Shown here: in pieces, positions 39,768 through 48,400 of the stretch
How the letters are laid out: the number at the start of each line of letters is the position of its first letter
Position numbering within the stretch: the stretch's first letter is position 1
NCBI RefSeq assembly: GCF_000296215.2
Contig: NZ_CP013949.1
Location: forward strand, 6,689,501 to 6,753,500
Direction: 5' to 3'
DNA from: Bradyrhizobium sp. CCGE-LA001
Lineage (GTDB): Bacteria > Pseudomonadota > Alphaproteobacteria > Rhizobiales > Xanthobacteraceae
DNA length: 64,000 bases
Position numbers and translations under genes: made by a program
Notes under the pieces: generated by a model
Seen by the model: only the letters and a program-made list of their open reading frames with translations
Database searches by the model: none
What the model was told of the DNA's origin: nothing

Positions 39768-41021
39768 ATGGCATTCCCAGACGATCTGACAGGTGTCGCA
39801 GCCTTTAAGATTCATCCGGCCATCGGCTGTGCCCGGCTGGCCAGCAACAAGGATTATTACGAGTTCTTCGAGCAAGAGAAAAAGCGGGAGGCCGACCCGC
39901 AAAGCGTAAAGTACATGTCGCTGCGTGACGGCAAGCACTGGATCATGCGGCAGGCGGTGAGGTTCAGGATATTCGCGTACGACAACCAGGGCCGCGAGAT
40001 CGGGGAATTGACGGGCGATATCATGACCAGGCTGGGGCTACGCGCGACCTGGACCGCGAATGTAGCCAATCGGAAGCTCAACGTCTGGTCCCAGGGAGCA
40101 ACGCCCGCGGTCGAGGCGCAGGCTTCCGCCACCGCTGGTGAGAGCAAGCGCCTTGAGGGCGACAATCCTTGGCGCCCGGGCAAGGTCTGGCTCGGGGACA
40201 TCACGGGCGATGGCCTGTTCATCCCGCCCATGGGCGGGGCGTACCGAAAGACCGCCGACACCTCTATTCCGCCCTACGGTGCTCATCGGAACGACAATGG
40301 CATCCTGGACACCACATCCGATGGCTCGATTAATGTCAGCCTGGCCGGCGCCGGCAACATTCCGATCGTGCCCGCTTGCGTCATCGTCGCCCCGCAGGAT
40401 CATTCCCCCGACGTGGGCCCGGGCCAGATCGACAATCTACAGAACAAAGATTTCGTGAAGCAGACGAGGACGCTTCTGAACATTCCGCAGAATGCCAGCC
40501 TTACCGGGGTCGGCTATGCCATGGACATCGCGATGATGAAAACCATGAATGCCGATTACAACCCGGGCATGGAAATCTGCCTCGACGGAGGACCCGCGTT
40601 GCGCAATCCCGCCAGCGCTTTCTTTCCGCGAGGACAGCAGTACATCGACGACAACGAGATTCGGCCGAGCTATGCGACCGCAAAGCCGGGTCAGCTAACC
40701 GCGGGACTTTGCTCGGCCTGGCAGACCGATCTAAGCGCCTGCCTGAACTACTGGACGTCGACCTATCCCAATCATGTGTCATTCCCCGATACGGAACCGG
40801 AGACACGGGTTCTGGCGCGAAAGCAATTTGCAGCCGCTGGCCCGCGTATCAACAACCCCGATTGGCTCAACGCCAACATTGACATGATGGAAATCGCCCG
40901 CGACGTCGAGAATGATATCAACTTCCTGCACGGGACGGAGCGGGACGCCAATGACACCGCCGGCGACGAACCGGTGGCGCCATTCCCGGTGGAAGCCGTG
41001 CAGCTGCCGCCGGGAGCGTAG
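39768..41021 (+). CDS. short LodA/GoxA-like CTQ protein
   Basis: The start ATG at 39768 has GGAGG nine bases before it. The N-terminus (FKIHPAIGCARLASNKDYYE) is the LodA signature 'IhP.IGiARvGN..d.y'. The C-terminal part has Cys271 in CLDGGPALRNP and Trp318 in LCSAWQTDLSAC; by comparison with LodA these are the Cys and Trp that are joined as cysteine tryptophylquinone. At 417 residues it is much shorter than LodA (about 700). The Cys to Trp spacing (47 residues) is also shorter than in the second copy at 57-59 kb (72). It has no signal peptide. Substrate is probably an amine or amino acid, with hydrogen peroxide as by-product. Confidence 0.75.
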   Translation: MAFPDDLTGVAAFKIHPAIGCARLASNKDYYEFFEQEKKREADPQSVKYMSLRDGKHWIMRQAVRFRIFAYDNQGREIGELTGDIMTRLGLRATWTANVANRKLNVWSQGATPAVEAQASATAGESKRLEGDNPWRPGKVWLGDITGDGLFIPPMGGAYRKTADTSIPPYGAHRNDNGILDTTSDGSINVSLAGAGNIPIVPACVIVAPQDHSPDVGPGQIDNLQNKDFVKQTRTLLNIPQNASLTGVGYAMDIAMMKTMNADYNPGMEICLDGGPALRNPASAFFPRGQQYIDDNEIRPSYATAKPGQLTAGLCSAWQTDLSACLNYWTSTYPNHVSFPDTEPETRVLARKQFAAAGPRINNPDWLNANIDMMEIARDVENDINFLHGTERDANDTAGDEPVAPFPVEAVQLPPGA

Positions 41022-41023
41022 CG

Positions 41024-42391
41024 ATGGCGATCGCCGGCCCCGTCGAGGAGATCGATCGCCACGCTCACACGCGGCCGCGCTCGGCAAAGCTCCATTTCTT
41101 CGAAAGTGCGGTGGGCCACTTCGCTCTCGACGTCGAGAGCGGAACTATCCATCCGCTGCCCGCGGCGCACGCCAACGTCCTGGACGCAACGTTGCGTCTG
41201 GGGGACCCCAATCGCGCCGAGTTGGCGGCTCTCGCATTCGGTATCGCGACCCCGGCGGCGATGCAGACCGGCGCGCCGGCAAGCGTGCCCGTGAAGGCCA
41301 TATCACTCGCGGTCGCGCAGACGTGCAACCTCGGCTGCACCTATTGCTATGCGCAGCAGGGAACATTCGGCGGAGCGGCAGGCAGTATGCCCCCCGACGT
41401 AGCGAGAGCTGCGATCGACCGGCTGGTTGGCGAGGCCGCTTCAGGCGAAAGCCTGACCCTGGCGTTCATGGGCGGAGAGCCGCTGGTCAACCGGAAGACG
41501 TTGCACGCTTCGACCCGGTATGCCGCTGCCGCTGCCGCCGCGCGTGGCATCCGGATCGGCTTCGCCATGACGACGAATGCCACCTTGCTAAACGACGAGG
41601 ACATCGCGCTGTTTAAGGAATACGGCTTCATATTGACGATAAGTCTGGACGGCCTGCAGGCAACGCATGACAACCTGCGTCCGTATCGCTCAGGCAAAGG
41701 CAGTTTCGAGCAAGTTGCAAGGAATGTGAAAGCGCTTCTGGCCGCGGAGGAACGGCGCTATCGCGTATTGGCGCGCGTCACCGTGACGCCGAAAAACCTA
41801 GATCTCCCCGAGATTATGGTCGGTCTGCTGGACATGGGCTTCGACGCCATCATGTTTTCGCCCATGCTCAGCGCGCCCACCGGCGAGGACGAGATGGACA
41901 CTGCTGACCTCGATCAATTGCTCGCGCAATTGATCAGGTGTGGCGACAACTTTCGTGACACCTTGCGACAGGGCCGCATCCTGCCGTTCTCGAACATCAT
42001 CACGACCCTTCAGCGCATCCACTACCAACAGCGGGATCAGTATCCCTGCGGCGCCGGCGGCGGATATATGGGCGTGTCCGCGAAAGGCGGACTGTATGCC
42101 TGCCATCGCTTCGTCAATGACGAGGATGGCCTGATGGGCGATGTGTTCACCGGCGTGGATCAGGTCAGGCAGTCCAATTGGCTCGACAGCCGCCACCTTC
42201 AGAAGCAATCCCCCTGCGGCACGTGCTGGGCGCGCTACCTCTGCTCTGGAAGCTGCCACTACGAGTCGATCAAGCGCGGGCGGCCGGCCTGCGACTACAT
42301 TCGCGGGTGGTTGAACTACTGCCTTGTCCTTTACACTGAACTGTTGCGGACCAATCCAGAAAGTTTGAGGCGTATCATGACGATCCATTGA
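41024..42391 (+). CDS. radical SAM/SPASM peptide- or protein-modifying enzyme
   Basis: The 455-residue enzyme has the radical SAM CxxxCxxC motif (Cys101, 105, 108 in TCNLGCTYCYAQQG) and the GGEPL motif (AFMGGEPLVN). The C-terminal SPASM region has seven or more cysteines (YPCGAGGGYM, LYACHRF, PCGTCWARYLCSGSCHYES, PACDY), which bind auxiliary iron-sulfur clusters. The layout is that of QhpD, which makes thioether cross-links in the gamma subunit of quinohemoprotein amine dehydrogenase. The residues before the motif (about 1-90) may bind a leader or the substrate protein. It starts two bases after the LodA-like stop. The likely substrate is that protein or the small Cys-rich peptide downstream. 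Confidence 0.8.
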   Translation: MAIAGPVEEIDRHAHTRPRSAKLHFFESAVGHFALDVESGTIHPLPAAHANVLDATLRLGDPNRAELAALAFGIATPAAMQTGAPASVPVKAISLAVAQTCNLGCTYCYAQQGTFGGAAGSMPPDVARAAIDRLVGEAASGESLTLAFMGGEPLVNRKTLHASTRYAAAAAAARGIRIGFAMTTNATLLNDEDIALFKEYGFILTISLDGLQATHDNLRPYRSGKGSFEQVARNVKALLAAEERRYRVLARVTVTPKNLDLPEIMVGLLDMGFDAIMFSPMLSAPTGEDEMDTADLDQLLAQLIRCGDNFRDTLRQGRILPFSNIITTLQRIHYQQRDQYPCGAGGGYMGVSAKGGLYACHRFVNDEDGLMGDVFTGVDQVRQSNWLDSRHLQKQSPCGTCWARYLCSGSCHYESIKRGRPACDYIRGWLNYCLVLYTELLRTNPESLRRIMTIH

Positions 42392-42413
42392 TTTCTCTTG
42401 CTTCGGACAAAGC

Positions 42414-43826
42414 ATGGAATTTGTCGCCGAGCATGATGTCGTGATCCTGGGGGCCGGGCAGGCGGGAGCCTCGGCCGCTATCCGGCTGGCGCAAATGGGC
42501 CTCGACGTTGGGCTGCTCGAGCGCCTTCAATTTCCGCGCGGCCATGTCGGCATCTGCATATCGGATGAAACGGTCGCGCTGATCGATTACCTCGGCCTTG
42601 GCCGCGAGTTCGACGATGCGCAGTTCTGGCGCCGCCATCTCACGGCCGTGCGGTGGGGAGACCCAGAGGCAAGGCTCGTTCCGCAACAGGGATACCATGT
42701 GGATCGCGCCGTGCTCGACGAACTCATGTTGCGCCGAGCACGTTCGGTGGGCGCGAGGATTTATCAGCCGGCTCAACTCCAGGAAGTGAGGCGGCTGGAG
42801 GATTTTGGCTGGAGCGTAACGATCGCTGCCAACGAGCGACGACAGCGCCTGAAGGCGCAATTCATCGTCGACGCAGCCGGACGGCGCCCCGCCATCTCAG
42901 GCGCGCGCATCAAGGATGGCCCACCGCTGGTATCGATCCATGCGAACTGGGCGCCTTCGAGGACGATCGCGTTCGACGGATTGATCGAAGCCGGGGAGGA
43001 TGCCTGGCTCTGGTACGCCCAGACGGGGCACAATCAGGCGGTGGTATCTGTCTTCTGCGATCCGCGCAGCCTCAGAGCAGGCAAGGCAGACGGCATGCAA
43101 GCGCAGTACGCCGGCGTGCTCCGGCAATTCCGCGCTTTGCGGCCGCAGCAATTGGGAGAACAAAGTTCCGTTCCGCAAGTCTGCGATGCTACCAGTCACC
43201 ACGCCGAGGATCCCGTCGGCGACGGTTACATCCGGCTCGGGGATGCGTGTTTCAGCGTCGACCCGCTTTCGTCGCAAGGCGTCCATCTGGCATTGCAGTC
43301 GGGCCTGCAAGGCTCAATCGTCGTCAATACCATCCTGAGAAAGCCGGAAAACACCGAAGCAGCCCAGCAGTTCTTTTTAATGCGGACCGGGGAGCGGATC
43401 GGTCGTTATACAGGCAGGACGAAGCAGGAATATGCGCGCGTCGCGGCCATCTATCCGAACGCATTCTGGCGCGCGCGTGCGGGCGATGCCTCCGTTCCAA
43501 TGGCCGGCGACCTCGATTCAATTGTGGAATCGCCGCCGCGCGCAGCATCCGACCGGGTCGCCGTCTCGCCCGATGTCTCGCTCGGCGCAGCGCCTGTGAT
43601 CGATGGCGTCTTCGTGCAGGTCCGGCAGGTCGTCAGGCACCCCAATATCAACGGTGACGTTGCTTACGTCGAGGGCGTCGATTTGGCTCGCTTGCTTTCG
43701 GCTCTGCCGCAGCGGTTCGCGTATTGCGACATTCCCAAGTTTTGGCGAGATCACGTTCCGTCGGCTACCGGCGACAGGATCGCGTCATGGCTATGGAGCA
43801 AGAACGTCCTCGTGCGCGCCGTCTAA
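42414..43826 (+). CDS. FAD-dependent monooxygenase (LodB/QhpG/tryptophan-halogenase-like)
   Basis: The 470-residue flavoprotein has the GxGxxG fold DVVILGAGQAGASAAIRLAQ, the middle FVDAAGRRPAI-type segment and the FAD-binding GDACFSVDPLSSQGVHLALQ motif. These are typical of the single-component, group A-like monooxygenases related to tryptophan halogenases. No halogenase WxWxIP motif is seen. LodB (needed for CTQ in LodA) and QhpG (Trp dihydroxylase of the Qhp system) belong to this superfamily. A role in hydroxylating the Trp of the LodA-like protein is the natural guess. It lies 22 bases after the radical SAM gene. Confidence 0.8.
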   Translation: MEFVAEHDVVILGAGQAGASAAIRLAQMGLDVGLLERLQFPRGHVGICISDETVALIDYLGLGREFDDAQFWRRHLTAVRWGDPEARLVPQQGYHVDRAVLDELMLRRARSVGARIYQPAQLQEVRRLEDFGWSVTIAANERRQRLKAQFIVDAAGRRPAISGARIKDGPPLVSIHANWAPSRTIAFDGLIEAGEDAWLWYAQTGHNQAVVSVFCDPRSLRAGKADGMQAQYAGVLRQFRALRPQQLGEQSSVPQVCDATSHHAEDPVGDGYIRLGDACFSVDPLSSQGVHLALQSGLQGSIVVNTILRKPENTEAAQQFFLMRTGERIGRYTGRTKQEYARVAAIYPNAFWRARAGDASVPMAGDLDSIVESPPRAASDRVAVSPDVSLGAAPVIDGVFVQVRQVVRHPNINGDVAYVEGVDLARLLSALPQRFAYCDIPKFWRDHVPSATGDRIASWLWSKNVLVRAV

Positions 43827-44052
43827 GAAACGGAAACTCACCGCGCAGCCGTCGCGATCTGCTCGTCAAAAGCCGCGCGCTGGGCAGCTTCCGCAGGCTG
43901 CCACCTCGTCTATCGATGCCCAGGATCGCGCCGACCAGACCCGCTCTCCCGAAAAGGAACAAGCAGAGCAAACTCGACGAAAGTGAAACGAGCACCTTAC
44001 CTTCCGAAAAGGCTTTCCATCCCAACCGCAGTAGCGATCGCTGAGGAGACAG

Positions 44053-44081
44053 TTGCGCATCGCTTTCGCGTGTATTATATT
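44053..44081 (+). promoter_or_regulatory. sigma-70-like promoter
   Basis: TTGCGC at 44053-44058 and TATATT at 44076-44081 are separated by exactly 17 bases, close to the consensus -35 and -10. The A/T-rich GCTATAGGTTATTTAGATTG follows. It would drive the small Cys-rich frame at 44209 and the S8 protease at 44507, which are separated from the radical SAM/FAD operon by 680 bases. Confidence 0.4.
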
Positions 44082-44208
44082 GCTATAGGTTATTTAGATT
44101 GTGCGTGGCGGAAGCCCCAAGGCTCCCCCCCGATGTTTCAAATCGCATCTCGAAGCTTTTCGGCTAACGAAATAGCGTACCTTTTCTGCGGGCCAGAGAG
44201 GAACGGCT

Positions 44209-44352
44209 ATGAATTCCAGTTATCGGATTGCTCATTGCGATGACCTGCAACGCAGCAGCGGGGCGGCCGAATACAAAAATTACCGGATATTCCAGTATGT
44301 GCGATGCAACGGTTGCAGTCGTCGTATCAGGGGAGATTGCCGCAAGCGATGA
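44209..44352 (+). CDS. 47-residue basic Cys-containing small protein (candidate)
   Basis: The frame starts at an ATG preceded by GAGAGGAACGGCT. It reads MNSSYRIAHCDDLQRSSGAA, then EYKNYRIFQYVRCNGCSRRI and RGDCRKR to a TGA. Four cysteines (10, 33, 36, 44) include a CNGC pair. It lies between the flavoprotein and the S8 protease, under the possible promoter at 44053. It could be a zinc-binding protein, a peptide substrate of the neighbouring radical SAM enzyme, or chance. There is no typical leader peptide, so the precursor idea is only a hypothesis. Confidence 0.35.
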   Translation: MNSSYRIAHCDDLQRSSGAAEYKNYRIFQYVRCNGCSRRIRGDCRKR

Positions 44353-44506
44353 AAACCGGGCTTGTGTCTCAAGAATTGCAAGAAACTCGCCCGGGAACCG
44401 CAAAGCTTCAGAGCAATGTCTCTGATCATTCCTGAGGTGAGCCATTACTCTTTAGCCTTCGATCTAGACCGATTAGGTGGGAACTCCATTCAATTAGGAG
44501 GGATTC

Positions 44507-45853
44507 ATGGCGAAGCGATCGACACGCCGAACCGGTGAGCAGGCTACAGCTACGCAACGCCTCGGCACCGTGGTGCGGTTTACGCCACAGGCGGCCCGCA
44601 CGGGTGTCAGACAGCTCGAAGGAAGTGGTTTTCGCGTGGCATCATCGAAGGATTTCCGCTCAGCTAACGCAGTGCCAAATGACTTCGATGGCGCTGATGT
44701 ACAGTACTTCGAGCGCTTCGGAATCGCCATCGTCAGGCGGGACGGCGAACGGTTGAAGCCCATGGTGGAAAAGGCCATGCAGCATAAAACCGTAAGCTCC
44801 GTTCGGCCCGAGCGGACGTATCGCGCTCTTGGTGCAGCCGGAATGCAACGCGCCGAGATTGGGCGAGCGTCATTCGCTGGCCTCGCCACATTGGATCAGG
44901 ATTACCTACGAGGCTACCGCGACGGCATTAATGAGTTGGTTGATCGCCTGCTGGGCAAGGACGTGGTGGAGGGCGAGCTGGCGGCCGTGCCGCGGGTTGA
45001 CGAGACAGCGGCCACGTGGGGATTGCAAGCGACCAGAGTCATTGGCAGCAGTCTGACGGGCGCCGGCATCAGGGTCGCGGTACTCGATACCGGCTTCGAT
45101 CACACTCACCAGGATTTCGTCGGTCGTGCCGTCACGAAGAAGCTGTTTGCGAGCCGCAGTAGCGAAGATGATATGGTCGGCCATGGCACACACTGCATCG
45201 GTACCGCTTGCGGTCCGATGCGTCCGACCACGGGCCCGCGCTACGGCATTGCCTACGAGGCGGAAATCTACGCCGGAAAAGTCCTGGGTGACGACGGTTT
45301 CGGCACCGATCGCTCGATCATCGCCGGCATGGATTGGGCGCTGGATCAGAACTGCCAAATCATTTCGATGTCGCTCGGCGCCACGACGCGACTTGGAGAC
45401 CAGCCAAGCGACGATTACGAGCAGATCGGACAGGTCTGTCTGGACGCAGGGACACTGGTGATCGCCGCCGCCGGCAACGACAGCACACGTCCACAGCGGA
45501 TCGCCCCACTCGGTTCGCCGGCAAATGCGTCCACGATTATGGCGGTGGCGGCCGTGGATAATGCCTTCCGCATTGCCTCGTTCTCGTGCGGTGGAATGAA
45601 CCCCAACCAAGACGTCGACATTGCCGCACCTGGTGTTGCCATACTTTCGAGCTTACCTGGAAATAAGTACGATCGCTGGGATGGAACCAGCATGGCCACT
45701 CCCCATGTAAGTGGGATTGCAGCTTTACTTGCGCAGTCCAATAATGCATTTCGAGGCTGGGCGTTGTGGGCGCGCCTGCTCCAGATCTCCAAGCCGCTGC
45801 GGTTTCCGCCGCGTGACATTGGTAAAGGATTTGCGCAGGCGCCACCTTCGTAG
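44507..45853 (+). CDS. subtilisin-like S8 serine protease, cytoplasmic
   Basis: The ATG follows TAGGAGGGATTC. An I9-like prodomain occupies about 60-110 (ending SVRPERTYRAL). The catalytic triad is Asp194 (AVLDTGFDHTH), His226 (GHGTHCIGTACG) and Ser395 (GTSMATPHVSG), with Asn in AAGNDS for the oxyanion hole. No signal peptide is visible, which is unusual for this family outside maturation systems. QhpE, the protease that removes the leader of the quinohemoprotein gamma subunit, is also a subtilisin-like protein of this kind. It is followed by a separate I9-like gene. Confidence 0.85.
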   Translation: MAKRSTRRTGEQATATQRLGTVVRFTPQAARTGVRQLEGSGFRVASSKDFRSANAVPNDFDGADVQYFERFGIAIVRRDGERLKPMVEKAMQHKTVSSVRPERTYRALGAAGMQRAEIGRASFAGLATLDQDYLRGYRDGINELVDRLLGKDVVEGELAAVPRVDETAATWGLQATRVIGSSLTGAGIRVAVLDTGFDHTHQDFVGRAVTKKLFASRSSEDDMVGHGTHCIGTACGPMRPTTGPRYGIAYEAEIYAGKVLGDDGFGTDRSIIAGMDWALDQNCQIISMSLGATTRLGDQPSDDYEQIGQVCLDAGTLVIAAAGNDSTRPQRIAPLGSPANASTIMAVAAVDNAFRIASFSCGGMNPNQDVDIAAPGVAILSSLPGNKYDRWDGTSMATPHVSGIAALLAQSNNAFRGWALWARLLQISKPLRFPPRDIGKGFAQAPPS

Positions 45854-45877
45854 GCCTCTAATCTGGACGATGTATGA

Positions 45878-46105
45878 ATGGTCGAAAAAGTTGACGTCAC
45901 GATCCGAATAGAGAAGTCAGAGCAAAATCGAATGGACGAGATCGTCGACGCCCTCAAGGTGAGTGGGCTCGGCGACGTCGAAAGCCATAAGAGGTTTATG
46001 ATTGTCAACGGTAGCGTCAACGCGGACGGCCTTGCTGAACTCCGCAAGGTGAAGGGCGTTGCGTCGGTTCATCAAGACAGCACCTATAAGACGCAGAAAC
46101 GTTGA
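45878..46105 (+). CDS. stand-alone I9-like propeptide/inhibitor
   Basis: The 75-residue protein starts at an ATG (MVEKVDVTIRIEKSEQNRMD) and contains VESHKRFMIVNGSV and VKGVASVHQDSTY. This is the ferredoxin-like beta-alpha-beta fold of subtilisin propeptides, ending in 'V..V..D'. It is encoded 24 bases after the protease gene, so it probably folds or inhibits that enzyme in trans. The protease already carries its own prodomain-like part, so this would be a second regulator. Confidence 0.6.
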   Translation: MVEKVDVTIRIEKSEQNRMDEIVDALKVSGLGDVESHKRFMIVNGSVNADGLAELRKVKGVASVHQDSTYKTQKR

Positions 46106-46671
46106 GAAGCGCTGCGTTGCGCCCCCCAACGTGTCGTGACGCAGCTGGGCGATTGCGGTGCTCAGGGACGCCGGCGCCATTGCGAATGCGAGCCGCATGG
46201 CTGGATGCAGAGCCACGCCGATAGGTAGGCCCGCGGGAGCTGATTTCAGATCGCTCGGACGGATCGCCGGCCGGCATGTTCATCGACATGGCTGTGCTGC
46301 CGCGTTTTCGTCAAGGTGCGAGCAGTGATCCCTGCCCTTTTACCGTCGGCGGATTGAAGCTGACTTGGCACCGTTCTGAACGTCTGGATCCGTTTTGGCG
46401 GCTCTGAAAGCAGCAACTCCGCCACTCGCAGGAAGTCCTGGTCCAGTTCCTCTCAGGGTTCAGCCTCGTTATCGTCACGTCTCCGTCGCTGGATCGGCAA
46501 CGACACATGCGTCGTTGCCCGTGTCCTTCTTAATCACCGCTCCTCCGCTAGCCGCCCAAAGGACTGCGGCTGCGGCGGCATCCGGAACACAGATCCGCAC
46601 TGAACTCCGTACATTGGAACTTTTGGATGCGGCGGGGTGAGTCCCGTCCTGTAGGACTCCAGGGTCAGGAC
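46106..46671. other. region without a recognised gene
   Basis: No frame here has a domain, a good start or a consistent composition. The region is probably intergenic or derived from decayed genes. Confidence 0.35.
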
Positions 46672-46960
46672 TTACCCGACCAACGCCGGAAGGTTCTTGG
46701 CGGTCAGCTGCGTCGAAGGATAGCCGTCGAACTCCGTTGTGCAGCTGAAAAGACCGTCGTCCTGAGCATTGATCGTCATGCGACCGGTCACGACCGTGAG
46801 AGGGGCGACCTCTTCCCAACGGTAGTGAACCCCAGATCGTTGGCCCACCTACCCGCAAGCTCGCGCGCCCCAAGCATTCGTGCTGCCGCGGGAGGATGGT
46901 CCTCACTGGAGCACCGGCTGAACGATATGAGTGCCATTCGCATCCTGCAGTCCCATTGAA
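46672..46960 (-). pseudogene. unidentified decayed gene
   Basis: Minus-strand pieces look coding but are split over two frames: MLGARELAGRWANDLGFTTV then, after a frame change near 46790, VVTGRMTINAQDDGLFSCTT with EFDGYPSTQLTAKNLPALVG and a TAA at 46672-46674. The sequence is beta-strand-like with a possible lipocalin or avidin flavour, but I cannot name a family. Confidence 0.35.
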
Positions 46961-47083
46961 CAAATAGATCGTCTGATCGTTTGCGGCGTTGGCGCTAACG
47001 GCCTGGTCCTCTGAGCACGAACGAGGCGATATCCACCTCGACAAGGATTGCCGTCCCTCGCCTCCGCCGCGACTTCGATTGCC

Positions 47084-47215
47084 GGGCTCCTAGTTGCTCT
47101 GCTGGAGCAAGGAAAGGCATCAGCCGATATCGTCGGCCACGACGCTTAGCCGCCAGTCGATCTATCGCATCCGCGACGAGCGCGCCGCTGCGGAAGCATC
47201 GCTTGCAAACTGGGG
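47084..47215 (+). pseudogene. C-terminal fragment of a resolvase-type recombinase
   Basis: LVALLEQGKASADIVGHDA and, after a frame change near 47140, RQSIYRIRDERAAAEASLAN followed by WG match the helix-turn-helix tail of small resolvases of Rhizobiales ('SRQTVYRI...AAEAALA.WG', from memory). The catalytic domain is not present. It marks another lost mobile element. Confidence 0.4.
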
Positions 47216-48044
47216 TCCAGAGACGGCTCCTTCATCCGCTCCTGAAGGGATACAGCGCCCCTCCTGGGAGAAAACTTTGTCGAGACAATACTTTGTGTTC
47301 GAGGTGATCGCGCGATCCCGACTATCTCCCTCTCCGCGTAGAACCACGAAGGTATATTAGCTGGCGCAATCCGAAGAGCTGCTCTCTGCCAACGAGGTTG
47401 CATATGGCGATTGAAAATCATTAAGTTGTTTTGGGTAAGATAGAGCGTGCAGTTATCGTGAGAGAAGAACGCTCGCTGCTCCTGCTCATGGGTCACGCCG
47501 CTTATGTATTAAACGTCCTCTCCTATTTTCATGACGCGCAAATCCGCCTTAACTTCAGCTAGATCATCTTGCTTTTCCGTCTGACGATCAGATCATTGAT
47601 AGTGTCACGTTGCGCGCGCAAGGTGACAAGCTGGTCACGTGGTGCCCGAACGTCAGCAGCAGCAGCAGCAACAACCCGATCTCGTTCCCGCGCAAATTGT
47701 TCATGCTGCACCTGCGCCTGCGCCATATCCTCAAGAGCCGCGAGTAAATTAACTGTTTCGGGAATCGCTCTCCGGAGCCCCAGCCTCCGAGGTCAACGCC
47801 GCCCCCACTCCTCGACAAACGATCGAGTCCCTCAGAGCAGAATTTCCATGTCACGAAGTCGCCGCTTAGATCCGTCAAGGCGCTTTGCTGCTGATCAGGA
47901 TCCTGAGAAGCCCCGTCCATTTATCCGCCGAACGATAAGTTGAATGATACGCTCGCCGAGGACGGAAGCCTCCGCGTCGTCAATCGCGTCTCACCCCCTA
48001 GTGAACTCCCAAAGCGACGCCTATCGCGCCAAAAGATTGGATTA
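47216..48044. other. region without a recognised gene
   Basis: Frames on both strands are present but none convinces. A minus-strand stretch near 47590-47750 in one frame reads as charged helix (AQAQVQHEQFARERDRVVAA), which may be the remnant of a coiled-coil gene. Its surroundings contain stops in all frames. Confidence 0.35.
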
Positions 48045-48305
48045 TCATCCGCACCTGAAGCCGACGACAATGTGCTTCTCGTCGACAAGAACATTGAGCC
48101 GATCGCCGCGCACGTCGGCGCTGGTGGGGATGCCCGGTCCGCTTGGTCTAACGGTTTTCGCTCCAGCAATAAGCCGCACTTCCTCGGCGAGTTCTGCCGA
48201 AAAAGGCTTGCCGATCATGCGGCGGCACGGATCCGGGTCGCAGGCCTGCGCAGGCACGGCCAATAGAAGCGCAACCAGCAGCACCGGCCAGCAGATCCTT
48301 CTCAA
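48045..48305 (-). CDS. peptidase inhibitor I78 family protein, exported
   Basis: The start is a TTG at 48305 with GGGAG eight bases upstream. The protein has a Sec signal (MRRICWPVLLVALLLAVPAQ, cleavage after AQA) and then CDPDPCRRMIGKPFS. The ending RLNVLVDEKHIVVGFRCG is the I78 signature. I78 proteins inhibit serine proteases of the chymotrypsin and subtilisin type and occur mostly in proteobacterial envelopes. It is divergent from the S1 protease 95 bases away, so it may protect the cell from that enzyme. The rare start codon suggests low expression. Confidence 0.75.
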   Translation of the reverse strand: MRRICWPVLLVALLLAVPAQACDPDPCRRMIGKPFSAELAEEVRLIAGAKTVRPSGPGIPTSADVRGDRLNVLVDEKHIVVGFRCG

Positions 48306-48400
48306 GGCAAATGCTCCCGCATTCGATCCGCCGCGCGCACATCCTGTTGATACAATCGAGCATCGCGGCTAAGTTGTGCATCGTCAATTGGGATTTTCTC

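Noticed and set aside
42653..43657. 334-codon plus-strand frame inside the flavoprotein gene
   Set aside because: It overlaps the clearly conserved FAD protein in another frame; it is arginine-rich and without domain.
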